Shown: positions 1-5,619 of the stretch, piece after piece
How the letters are laid out: each line of letters starts with the position of its first letter
How positions within the stretch are numbered: position 1 is the first letter of the stretch
Assembly (NCBI GenBank): GCA_948468495.1
Contig: CAOKJI010000152.1
Span: forward strand, 1-5,619
Direction: 5' to 3'
DNA: 5,619 bases
DNA from: an uncultured Dorea sp.
Lineage (GTDB): Bacteria > Bacillota_A > Clostridia > Lachnospirales > Lachnospiraceae
Position numbers and translations under genes: made by a program
Notes under the pieces: model-generated
Told to the model about the DNA's origin: nothing
Databases searched by the model: none
The model's input: only the letters and a program-made list of their open reading frames with translations

Positions 1-554
1 TGGATGAGGAGATTGCCAAGGGTCAGTCCGGAAGAATTATTATGAAGATGAATTCTGTTACGGACGTAGACTTCATTGAGAAGGTGTGCGAGGCGTCTCA
101 GGCGGGAGTGAAGATTGATTTGATTGTCCGGGGAATCTGCTGCGTGCTTCCGGGAGTGGAAGGATATACGGAGCATGTGACGGTTACCAGCATTGTCGGG
201 CGGTATTTGGAGCATCCGAGGATTTTCAGTTTTGGAGTCGGCGAGGAACAGAAGATTTACATCGGTTCGGCGGATATGATGACCCGGAATACGGAGAAGC
301 GCGTGGAGGTTGCATGCCCCATTATGGATAAGCAGGTGAAGCATCAGATTAATCATTATCTGGATGTGATGCTGGCGGATAATTTAAAGGCCCGGGTTCT
401 CAAAAGCGACGGGAATTATGTGAAAAAGGAACAGAGGGAGCCTTTTGTTAATTCTCAGGAACGGTTTATGAGAGAGGCGGTCTTTGCAAGGAAGGCAGCG
501 GAAGGACAGAAGCCCAATCTGCTGAAGAAGTTAAGGCACAGACTAAAAAGATAG
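1..554 (+). CDS. ppk1: Polyphosphate kinase 1, C-terminal part (5' end outside window)
   Basis: PPK1 reversibly transfers the terminal phosphate of ATP to a growing inorganic polyphosphate chain, through a phosphohistidine intermediate. The reading frame is open from base 3, and about 183 residues of the C-terminal catalytic domain are visible. Recognisable blocks are LIVRGICCVLPG, the segment VGRYLEHPRIFSF, and IGSADMMTRNTEKRVEVACPI. The His codon at 213-215, in RYLEH, aligns with the second essential histidine of E. coli PPK1 (His592, family knowledge). The first one, in the LKIHAK-type motif, would lie upstream of the window. The ATG at 42 is internal and not the real start, because the frame continues upstream with family-like sequence. 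The protein ends in a strongly basic tail (KKLRHRLKR), probably a lineage-specific extension. topB starts 21 bases after the stop, so the two are probably cotranscribed. Confidence 0.95.
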   Translation, partial: DEEIAKGQSGRIIMKMNSVTDVDFIEKVCEASQAGVKIDLIVRGICCVLPGVEGYTEHVTVTSIVGRYLEHPRIFSFGVGEEQKIYIGSADMMTRNTEKRVEVACPIMDKQVKHQINHYLDVMLADNLKARVLKSDGNYVKKEQREPFVNSQERFMREAVFARKAAEGQKPNLLKKLRHRLKR

Positions 555-575
555 TGTAATGACTGGAGAGAGTGT

Positions 576-2585
576 ATGGGAAAATCGCTGTATATAGCAG
601 AAAAGCCAAGTGTGGCGCAGGAATTTGCGAAGGCGCTGCACTTGCAGACCAGGCGCGGGGACGGCTATCTGGAGGCAGAGTCCGCCATTGTTACCTGGTG
701 CGTAGGACATCTGGTTACCATGAGCTATCCAGAAAGCTACGATGAAAAATACAAACGGTGGAGTTTAAAGACTCTGCCGTTTTTGCCGGAGGAATTTAAG
801 TATGAGGTAATTCCAGGGGTGGCGAAGCAGTTTAAGATTGTTTCGGGGCTCTTAAACCGGCCGGATGTGGATACCATTTACGTGTGTACCGATTCCGGGC
901 GGGAGGGAGAATACATTTACCGTCTTGTGGAGCAGATGGCGGAAGTTCGGGGCAAAAGGAGGCTTCGGGTATGGATTGATTCTCAGACGGAAGAGGAGAT
1001 TTTAAGGGGAATCCGGGAGGCGAAGGATTTATCGGAGTACGATAATCTGTCTGCTTCCGCGTATTTAAGGGCAAAGGAAGATTATCTGATGGGGATTAAT
1101 TTTTCAAGGCTTTTGACGTTGAAATACGGGGACAGTATCTCGAATTATTTGAATAAGAAATATTCGGTGATTTCCGTAGGGCGGGTAATGACCTGTGTGC
1201 TGGGCATGGTGGTCCGCAGAGAGCGGGAGATTCGGGAATTTGTGGAAACGCCGTTTTACAGGGTAATCTGTACGGCCGATGCAGAAGGCCAGTCTTTAGA
1301 GGGAGAATGGAAGGCGGTGGAAGGCTCGAAATATTATGCGTCTCCAGCGCTTTACAAGGATAATGGTTTTAAAGAGAAAAAACATGCCAAGGAGCTGATT
1401 CATTTTCTGGAGGAAGAAAAGCCTGTGAGGGCGCAGGTGATGAAGGTTGAGAAGAAGAAAGAGAAGAAGAACCCGCCGCTTTTATTTAATCTGGCGGAGC
1501 TGCAGAATGAATGCTCGAAACGGTTTAAAATCAGCCCCGATGAAACCCTGCGGATTGTGCAGGAAATGTACGAGAAAAAGCTGGTAACCTATCCCAGAAC
1601 AGACGCCAGAGTATTGTCCACAGCGGTAGCAAAAGAGATTCACAAGAATTTAAACGGACTGATGAAGTACGGACCGGCGGTGCCGTATCTTCAGGAGATT
1701 GTAACATTTGGGAGCCATAAGAACCTTGCGAAGACCAGATATGTCAATGATAAGCAGATTACGGATCACTATGCGATTATTCCTACGGGACAGGGAGCTT
1801 TCAACAGCTTATCAGGGCTTGCCGCACAGGTGTATGACGTGGTTGTCCGGCGGTTCTTAAGCATCTTTTATCCGCCTGCCGTTTACCAGAAGGTATCTGT
1901 GATTCTGACGATAAGAGGAGAGCAGTTCTTTGCCGGATTTAAGGTGCTGGCAGAAGAGGGGTATCTGAAAGTTGCCGGTATTCCGAAGGCGAAGAAAATT
2001 GAGGGAAACAGTGGAGAAACGGGAGAGAATGAGGAGAAAGAAGCAAATGCAGCTTTATTTGAAACGCTGAATAAGATTCGGAAAGGGAAGATTCTGCCCG
2101 TTACCGGTCTGTCTGTGAAGGAAGGGAAGACCACGCCGCCGAAGCGGTATAATTCCGGCTCTCTGATTCTGGCAATGGAAAATGCCGGACAGTTGATTGA
2201 GGATGAGGAACTGCGGGCCCAGATAAAAGGAAGCGGGATTGGAACCAGCGCTACCAGAGGCGAGATTCTGAAAAAATTATTTCACAACCAGTATCTGGCG
2301 CTGAATAAGAAAACGCAGGTTGTGACTCCGACTTTAGAGGGGGAGATGATTTTTGACGTGGTAAGTCATTCCATTAAGTCGCTTCTGAATCCGGAGCTTA
2401 CCGCAAGCTGGGAGAAAGGGCTTACCTATGTGGCGGAGGGAGAGATTACATCCGCGGAATATATGAAGAAATTAGAAGGATTTATCTGGTCCAGAACCAG
2501 AGGGGTGCTTGGGCTAAATAATCAGTATGAGCTGCGGGGACTCTATGACAAAGCGGCAGGATTTTATAAGAAAGGAAAGAAATAA
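576..2585 (+). CDS. topB: DNA topoisomerase III (type IA)
   Basis: Type IA topoisomerase of 669 residues, which cuts and passes single DNA strands to decatenate DNA and resolve recombination intermediates in the cytoplasm. The N-terminal TOPRIM domain shows AEKPSVAQ (Glu9) and TDSGREGE (Asp106, Glu110). The second acidic residue of the DxD motif is Gly108, as in the DAGREGE of Bacillus TopB. The active-site tyrosine is Tyr339 in LVTYPRTDARVLS. Near residues 553-567 the conserved GIGTSATRGEIL block is present. Unlike the usual GRVQTPTL, the motif at 202-209 reads GRVMTCVL. A charged low-complexity stretch rich in Glu, Gly and Asn lies around residues 472-488. There is no C-terminal zinc finger, as is common for TopB. 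The start is supported by GGAGAG at 565-570, five bases upstream. The next gene starts one base after the stop, so translation is probably coupled. Confidence 0.96.
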   Translation: MGKSLYIAEKPSVAQEFAKALHLQTRRGDGYLEAESAIVTWCVGHLVTMSYPESYDEKYKRWSLKTLPFLPEEFKYEVIPGVAKQFKIVSGLLNRPDVDTIYVCTDSGREGEYIYRLVEQMAEVRGKRRLRVWIDSQTEEEILRGIREAKDLSEYDNLSASAYLRAKEDYLMGINFSRLLTLKYGDSISNYLNKKYSVISVGRVMTCVLGMVVRREREIREFVETPFYRVICTADAEGQSLEGEWKAVEGSKYYASPALYKDNGFKEKKHAKELIHFLEEEKPVRAQVMKVEKKKEKKNPPLLFNLAELQNECSKRFKISPDETLRIVQEMYEKKLVTYPRTDARVLSTAVAKEIHKNLNGLMKYGPAVPYLQEIVTFGSHKNLAKTRYVNDKQITDHYAIIPTGQGAFNSLSGLAAQVYDVVVRRFLSIFYPPAVYQKVSVILTIRGEQFFAGFKVLAEEGYLKVAGIPKAKKIEGNSGETGENEEKEANAALFETLNKIRKGKILPVTGLSVKEGKTTPPKRYNSGSLILAMENAGQLIEDEELRAQIKGSGIGTSATRGEILKKLFHNQYLALNKKTQVVTPTLEGEMIFDVVSHSIKSLLNPELTASWEKGLTYVAEGEITSAEYMKKLEGFIWSRTRGVLGLNNQYELRGLYDKAAGFYKKGKK

Positions 2586-2586
2586 G

Positions 2587-3261
2587 ATGAGAAATGAATT
2601 GACGGTGAAAGAACTTTTTACGCTGGAGGAGACGATTGCGAAGGACATCTTTGAGGGAATCACCTATCCATGGGAGGCGCTTCCGAAAATCAGTGCGTTT
2701 ATCAAAGAGCTTGGAGAGAGGCTGCCGGAAGACGAGTATGAGAAGAAGGGGGAGGATGTGTGGATTGCGAAATCTGCCAAAGTATTTCCCTCTGCATATA
2801 TTCATGGACCGGCTATTATCGGAAAGGACGCAGAGGTAAGGCACTGTGCGTTTATCCGGGGGAATGCGATTGTGGGAGAGGGCGCTGTGGTAGGCAATTC
2901 TACAGAGCTTAAGAATGTAATTCTGTTTAATAAGGTGCAGGTGCCTCATTATAATTATGTGGGAGATTCGATTCTGGGGTATAAGGCGCATATGGGGGCC
3001 GGCTCCATTACTTCCAATGTGAAGTCTGATAAAAAGCTGGTGGTAGTGAAGACTCCGGAAGAAAATATTGAGACTGGAATCAAGAAATTTGGCGCGATGC
3101 TGGGAGACGAAGTGGAGGTTGGCTGTGGAACTGTGCTGAATCCGGGAAGCGTTGTGGGGGCGCGCAGTAATATTTATCCATTATCATCTGTGAGGGGAGT
3201 TGTTCCGGCAGAGAGTATTTATAAGAAACAGGGGGAAGTGGTGAAGAAACGGGAATATTAA
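2587..3261 (+). CDS. Left-handed beta-helix (hexapeptide repeat) protein, GlmU C-terminal-like
   Basis: A 224-residue protein with hexapeptide repeats of the left-handed beta-helix fold across about residues 57-200 (for example VWIAKSAKVFPSAYIHG, AIVGEGAVVG, VEVGCGTVLNPGSVVG). The block PHYNYVGDSILG followed by HMGAGSITSN closely resembles the acetyltransferase active-site region of GlmU, and His121 matches its catalytic histidine. No N-terminal nucleotidyltransferase domain is present; residues 1-55 are instead a charged, probably helical leader. Such short proteins are often labelled UDP-N-acetylglucosamine pyrophosphorylase, but without the nucleotidyltransferase fold that activity is unlikely. 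A sugar-phosphate or nucleotide-sugar acyltransferase is more plausible, with substrate unknown. An in-frame ATG at 2527 would overlap topB by 59 bases. The ATG at 2587 is preferred because AAGGAAAG at 2572-2579 sits 7 bases upstream and the topB stop is adjacent. Probably the last gene of the ppk1-topB unit. Confidence 0.82.
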   Translation: MRNELTVKELFTLEETIAKDIFEGITYPWEALPKISAFIKELGERLPEDEYEKKGEDVWIAKSAKVFPSAYIHGPAIIGKDAEVRHCAFIRGNAIVGEGAVVGNSTELKNVILFNKVQVPHYNYVGDSILGYKAHMGAGSITSNVKSDKKLVVVKTPEENIETGIKKFGAMLGDEVEVGCGTVLNPGSVVGARSNIYPLSSVRGVVPAESIYKKQGEVVKKREY

Positions 3262-3309
3262 ACTGGTACTCTCTACTCTATAAATATGAAGAGTGTTTGA
3301 AATTGTTTT

Positions 3310-3366
3310 CCGGCGCATGTTACAGCTCACACGCCGCCTGCTCTGGCCTGCTGTAACCGGCGCATG
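3310..3366 (-). repeat. Hairpin repeat copy A with 10-bp flanking direct repeats
   Basis: A palindromic element at 3319-3357 has perfect 8-bp arms GTTACAGC (3319-3326) and GCTGTAAC (3350-3357) around a 23-base loop. The loop carries TCACACGCCGCCTGC (3327-3341), the exact reverse complement of 5131-5145 in copy B, plus GGCCTGC, the complement of a second shared block. The element is bracketed by identical CCGGCGCATG sequences at 3310-3319 and 3357-3366, each overlapping an arm by one base. CGCCG in the loop (3332-3336) could also pair with CGGCG in either direct repeat, giving alternative folds. The strand given is relative to copy B. It lies between the beta-helix gene and the symporter promoter and has no T-run after it, so it is not an obvious terminator. 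Confidence 0.75.
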
Positions 3367-3397
3367 GGATGATGCAGCTGTTACTGTTAATTAGTTG

Positions 3398-3426
3398 TTG
3401 ACATACCGGGTGTGATGTGCTACTAT
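3398..3426 (+). promoter_or_regulatory. Sigma-A-type promoter of the symporter gene
   Basis: A perfect -35 box TTGACA (3398-3403) is separated by 17 bp from a -10 box TACTAT (3421-3426). TGC at 3418-3420 directly before it gives an extended -10. Transcription would begin near 3433, leaving a leader of about 87 bases before the symporter start codon. Its strength suggests that control is exerted by a repressor at the adjacent palindromes rather than by an activator; that part is inference. Confidence 0.82.
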
Positions 3427-3439
3427 ACTTAAGAAATGA

Positions 3440-3453
3440 TTTAACGCGTTAAA
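3440..3453. promoter_or_regulatory. Perfect 14-bp palindrome, candidate operator
   Basis: TTTAACGCGTTAAA is an uninterrupted perfect palindrome beginning about 7 bases after the predicted transcription start of the symporter. This is a classic position for repressor binding that blocks initiation or clearance. The centre is GC, not the CG expected for LacI/CcpA-type sites, and it does not fit the cre consensus. The cognate regulator is therefore unknown, and no regulator gene lies in the window. Confidence 0.6.
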
Positions 3454-3462
3454 GCGTAACGG

Positions 3463-3485
3463 TTTAAAGTTCTAAGCTTTAAAGC
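3463..3485. promoter_or_regulatory. Second inverted repeat in the symporter leader
   Basis: TTTAAAG (3463-3469) and CTTTAAA (3477-3483) form a 7-bp inverted repeat around a 7-base spacer. The right arm is also part of a short palindrome GCTTTAAAGC (3476-3485). The octamer TTAAAGCG occurs both here (3479-3486) and at the edge of the upstream palindrome (3449-3456), exactly 30 bp apart. This could be a second operator half or a small leader RNA hairpin upstream of the ribosome binding site at 3507-3511. Confidence 0.45.
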
Positions 3486-3519
3486 GAATACTTAAAGGAA
3501 TGACTTGGAGGAATGAGAG

Positions 3520-5106
3520 ATGTCGAAAGAAATGTTATGTGCAATCATGCTGGTCGTGTTTTTTGCAGTAATGATTTATGTAGGTTTCTACTCAAGGAAG
3601 CATGCTTCTGATGTAGATGGTTTTGTGCTGGGAGGACGTGGGGTAGGCCCATGGCTGACTGCTTTTGCATTTGGTACCTCGTACTTTTCAGCGGTTATTT
3701 TCGTGGGTTATGCGGGCCAGTTTGGCTGGAATTTTGGTCTTGCATCCACCTGGGCGGGACTTGGCAACGCGTTTATCGGCTCCCTTCTGGCATGGAATGT
3801 GCTGGGAAGGAGAACCAGAGTCATGACGCAGCATCTGGACGCGAAGACGATGCCGGATTTTTTTGGAAAGAGGTTTGATTCGGTTCCATTAAAGGTGGCG
3901 GCTTCGATTATTGTATTTATCTTTTTGATTCCGTATACGGCTTCTCTCTATAATGGTTTATCCAGTTTGTTTGGTCTTGTATTTGATATTCCTTACTGGG
4001 TGGTAATTGCTGTTATGGCGGTACTGACTGGATTCTATGTAATTTTCGGCGGATATATGGCGACGGCGATTAATGATTTTATTCAGGGAATTATCATGCT
4101 GTTTGGGATTTGCGCAGTGATTGGAGCAGTGCTGGCTGAGAACGGAGGACTTTTGGAGGCGACAAAATCCCTTGCGGCTGTAACAGGCGATGCAGGGTGG
4201 CAGGGCGCTTATGCTTCTTTTCTCGGACCTGATCCACTGGCGTTGTTATTCGTGGTCATGCTGACCTCTCTTGGAACATGGGGACTTCCTCAGATGGTTG
4301 GCAAATTCTATGCCATTAAGAGTGAGAAGGATATCCATAAAGGAACTGTAATTTCTACAGTTTTTGCCATTATTGTAGCGGGAGGATGTTACTTTCTCGG
4401 TGGTTTTGGGAGATTGTATGGTGATAAGGTAGTGATTAATGAGGCGACAGGAAAACCGTTATTTGATACGATTGTGCCGACTATGCTTGCTACGCTGCCG
4501 TCGGTTGTCATTGCGGTTGTCATTGTACTGGTGCTTTCCGCATCCATGTCCACACTGTCTTCTCTTGTGCTTACATCCAGCTCTACCTTTACGCTGGATG
4601 TAATTAAGCCGGCGGCAAAGCAGGAGATGTCCGATAAGAAGCAGGTATCCATTATGCGGACGTTTATTGTATTTTTCATTCTGGTATCCGCGGTGATTGC
4701 AATCTTTAAAGACGCGCACCCGGAGGTAACATTTATTGCACAGATGATGGGCGTATCCTGGGGAGCCCTGGCGGGAGCATTTCTCGCGCCTTTCCTGTAT
4801 GGATTGTACTGGAAGAGCGTTACGAAGATATCTGTGGTGGTATGCTTTATCTGGGGATGTTCTGTAGCTGTGCTGCAGCTTATCGTGACTCTTGGCGGCA
4901 TTGATGTGACCGGATGGGGCACAGTGCTGGGATACATCTTCAAGTCATCGATTAACTCAGGCGTTGTGGCGATGGTAGGAGGACTTCTCATTGTACCGTT
5001 AATCAGTATGGTAACAAAGAAGCAGGACGAGGATGAAATCCGAAATATTTTCTCCTGCTACGACGAGAAAGTTACAATTACAAAGAAATCTTCTCTTCAG
5101 GAGTAA
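3520..5106 (+). CDS. Sodium:solute symporter (SSS family), substrate unknown
   Basis: A 528-residue polytopic membrane protein that should couple Na+ entry to uptake of an organic solute. About 13 hydrophobic segments are visible, near residues 5-24, 46-66, 73-93, 124-145, 158-178, 185-206, 238-260, 275-297, 326-350, 380-396, 404-428, 436-458 and 480-498. This matches the SSS/LeuT-like fold. Family signatures are GFVLGGRGVGPWLTAFAFG, GGYMATAINDFIQG and LPQMVGKFYAIKSEKDIHKG. In ASMSTLSS, Ala341, Ser344 and Thr345 match the Na2-site residues of PutP (Ala337, Ser340, Thr341). In the first core helix GTSYFSA carries Tyr55 where PutP has Asp55, which argues against calling it PutP. A soluble charged tail of about 28 residues ends the protein. 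GGAGG at 3507-3511, 8 bases upstream, supports this start. It has its own promoter and appears monocistronic. Confidence 0.93.
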   Translation: MSKEMLCAIMLVVFFAVMIYVGFYSRKHASDVDGFVLGGRGVGPWLTAFAFGTSYFSAVIFVGYAGQFGWNFGLASTWAGLGNAFIGSLLAWNVLGRRTRVMTQHLDAKTMPDFFGKRFDSVPLKVAASIIVFIFLIPYTASLYNGLSSLFGLVFDIPYWVVIAVMAVLTGFYVIFGGYMATAINDFIQGIIMLFGICAVIGAVLAENGGLLEATKSLAAVTGDAGWQGAYASFLGPDPLALLFVVMLTSLGTWGLPQMVGKFYAIKSEKDIHKGTVISTVFAIIVAGGCYFLGGFGRLYGDKVVINEATGKPLFDTIVPTMLATLPSVVIAVVIVLVLSASMSTLSSLVLTSSSTFTLDVIKPAAKQEMSDKKQVSIMRTFIVFFILVSAVIAIFKDAHPEVTFIAQMMGVSWGALAGAFLAPFLYGLYWKSVTKISVVVCFIWGCSVAVLQLIVTLGGIDVTGWGTVLGYIFKSSINSGVVAMVGGLLIVPLISMVTKKQDEDEIRNIFSCYDEKVTITKKSSLQE

Positions 5107-5111
5107 AATAT

Positions 5112-5153
5112 GTAACAGTTTGCAGGCCATGCAGGCGGCGTGTGAACTGTTGC
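5112..5153 (+). repeat. Hairpin repeat copy B, with following T-tract
   Basis: Starting five bases after the symporter stop codon, GTAACAGTT (5112-5120) pairs with AACTGTTGC (5145-5153), with one G-U pair, around a 24-base loop. The loop holds GCAGGCCA and then GCAGGCGGCGTGTGA (5131-5145 including the arm base), both shared with copy A in reverse orientation. Compared with copy A, the stem differs at paired positions in ways that keep pairing (T-A to A-T, C-G to T-A, and one T-A to T-G). The hairpin is followed by GAAAATTTTC and seven Ts (5165-5171), so it could also help end symporter transcription. Confidence 0.75.
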
Positions 5154-5172
5154 GAAAATTTTCCTTTTTTTG

Positions 5173-5214
5173 CAGGCTGTGGTTGACAATAATCACAGCC
5201 TGTTGTATTATGTT
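5173..5214 (+). terminator. Stem-loop, possible symporter terminator, overlapping recA promoter P1
   Basis: CAGGCTGTG (5173-5181) and CACAGCCTG (5194-5202) are perfectly complementary. Including a G-U pair and two A-T pairs inside, the stem reaches 12 bp with a 6-base loop (5185-5190). The bases after it (5203-5214) contain 7 Ts in 12 but are interrupted by G and A, so a role as intrinsic terminator is plausible but not certain. The same DNA supplies the -35 box and spacer of recA promoter P1. Confidence 0.5.
5183..5211 (+). promoter_or_regulatory. recA promoter P1 (upstream)
   Basis: TTGACA (5183-5188), 17 bp, then TATTAT (5206-5211), a near-consensus sigma-A-type promoter. Transcription would start near 5218, about 95 bases before the recA start codon. 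Its -35 box lies in the loop and inner stem of the inverted repeat at 5173-5202. Confidence 0.7.
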
Positions 5215-5239
5215 CACATAAGAGGGAGAAAAAAGGGTA

Positions 5240-5268
5240 TTGACATTTGGGATGAATTATACTAATAT
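5240..5268 (+). promoter_or_regulatory. recA promoter P2 (downstream)
   Basis: TTGACA (5240-5245), 17 bp, then TAATAT (5263-5268), within an AT-rich stretch that also contains TATACT. The predicted start near 5275 is only a few bases before the LexA box, so LexA bound there would block this promoter most directly and act as a roadblock to P1 transcripts. Confidence 0.65.
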
Positions 5269-5281
5269 AGATGCATAGGCG

Positions 5282-5295
5282 CGAACGCCTGTTCG
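5282..5295. promoter_or_regulatory. LexA (SOS) box upstream of recA
   Basis: CGAACGCCTGTTCG is a perfect match to the Gram-positive LexA/DinR operator (CGAAC-N4-GTTCG). It lies between the tandem promoters and the ribosome binding site of recA (AAGGAG, 5299-5304). recA is the canonical LexA-repressed SOS gene, so DNA-damage induction is strongly expected. Confidence 0.95.
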
Positions 5296-5312
5296 GAAAA
5301 GGAGAATTTAAC

Positions 5313-5619
5313 ATGGCAAGTGATAAGAAGAAGACGACAGAAACGGCAACTGACAATAAGAAGAAGGCTTTGGATGCGGCGATTGCGAAGCTGGAGAAGG
5401 ATTTTGGCAAGGGTACGGTGATGAAGCTGGGAGATCCGGCTGCGCAGGTGGCGGTGGAGACTATACCTACGGGTTCTCTGAGTCTGGATCTGGCGCTGGG
5501 ACTTGGCGGTGTGCCAAGGGGACGTGTGGTGGAAGTTTATGGGCCGGAATCCAGCGGTAAGACGACGGTTACGTTACATATGATAGCAGAGGTGCAGAAG
5601 AGGGGCGGAATTGCCGGAT
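5313..5619 (+). CDS. recA: Recombinase RecA, N-terminal part (3' end outside window)
   Basis: RecA forms ATP-dependent filaments on single-stranded DNA, drives homologous strand exchange, and stimulates LexA self-cleavage. The 102 visible codons begin with a lysine- and threonine-rich leader (about residues 1-18). They continue with the RecA N-terminal helix ([22 protein letters not shown], as separate blocks [14 protein letters not shown] and KGTVMKLG), then [22 protein letters not shown]. The Walker A loop GPESSGKT occupies residues 77-84, with Lys83 as the ATP-binding lysine. The start at 5313 has AAGGAG 8 bases upstream and fits the known N-terminal length of the family. The gene is truncated by the window edge, not broken. 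Its promoters and LexA box are within the window. Confidence 0.98.
   Translation, partial: MASDKKKTTETATDNKKKALDAAIAKLEKDFGKGTVMKLGDPAAQVAVETIPTGSLSLDLALGLGGVPRGRVVEVYGPESSGKTTVTLHMIAEVQKRGGIAG

Noticed and set aside
2482..2991. Antisense reading frame across the topB/beta-helix junction
   Set aside because: It overlaps two confident + strand genes and shows no family resemblance or start signals.
3274..3310. Possible terminator after the beta-helix gene (ACTCT/AGAGT stem, then GTTTGAAATTGTTTT)
   Set aside because: The stem is only 5-6 bp of mixed strength with a 10-base AT-rich loop and a broken T-tract, too weak to call with confidence.
3440..3453. Catabolite-repression (cre) or LacI-type operator
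   Set aside because: The palindrome is centred on GC rather than CG and lacks the TGNAA...TTNCA flanks.
3431..3519. Riboswitch or T-box in the symporter leader
   Set aside because: The leader is only about 87 bases, with no known aptamer motif or terminator/antiterminator pair visible; the palindromes fit DNA operators better.
4389..4991. Long antisense reading frame (200 codons) opposite the symporter
   Set aside because: It is the complement of a well-supported membrane protein gene, has no ribosome binding site or recognisable domain, and its composition is what antisense of that gene would give.
3319..5153. Invertible (phase-variable) segment bounded by the two opposed repeats
   Set aside because: The shared identity is only about 15 contiguous bases, no recombinase is nearby, and the enclosed promoter points into its own gene, so inversion would not act as an obvious switch.
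5078..5410. Antisense reading frame spanning the recA regulatory region
   Set aside because: It runs across the repeat, promoters, LexA box and recA start on the opposite strand, and the protein has no recognisable feature.

Overview
The window reads as chromosomal DNA of a Gram-positive anaerobe in the Clostridia, most likely Lachnospiraceae (Clostridium cluster XIVa type). This rests on the style of the PPK1, TopB and RecA proteins, the moderate GC content, strong GGAGG-type ribosome binding sites, sigma-A-like promoters, and a Gram-positive LexA box (CGAAC-N4-GTTCG) in front of recA. The species assignment is inference. All genes are on the + strand.

Bases 1-3261 look like one operon. It holds the 3' end of ppk1 (polyphosphate kinase), then topB (DNA topoisomerase III) 21 bases later, then a left-handed beta-helix (hexapeptide-repeat) protein whose start lies one base after the topB stop. 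The last protein resembles the acetyltransferase half of GlmU but has no nucleotidyltransferase domain.

Bases 3262-3519 are regulatory. They contain a compact hairpin repeat (copy A) flanked by 10-bp direct repeats. After it come a near-consensus promoter (TTGACA-17-TACTAT), a perfect 14-bp palindrome just past the expected transcription start, and a second inverted repeat in the leader. This leads into a 528-residue sodium:solute symporter (3520-5106), which therefore appears to be a separately controlled single-gene unit.

Bases 5107-5312 start with a second copy of the same hairpin repeat (copy B) in the opposite orientation, followed by a T-rich tract. A 12-bp stem-loop then overlaps the first of two tandem recA promoters. 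A perfect LexA box sits between the promoters and the recA ribosome binding site. recA begins at 5313 and runs off the window after about 102 codons, including the Walker A motif.

The genes themselves are ordinary. The least expected structure is the pair of oppositely oriented, covarying hairpin repeats bracketing the symporter. The dense palindromes around the symporter promoter and the hairpin merged with recA promoter P1 come next. No large novel system, CRISPR array, RNA gene or insertion sequence transposase is visible.
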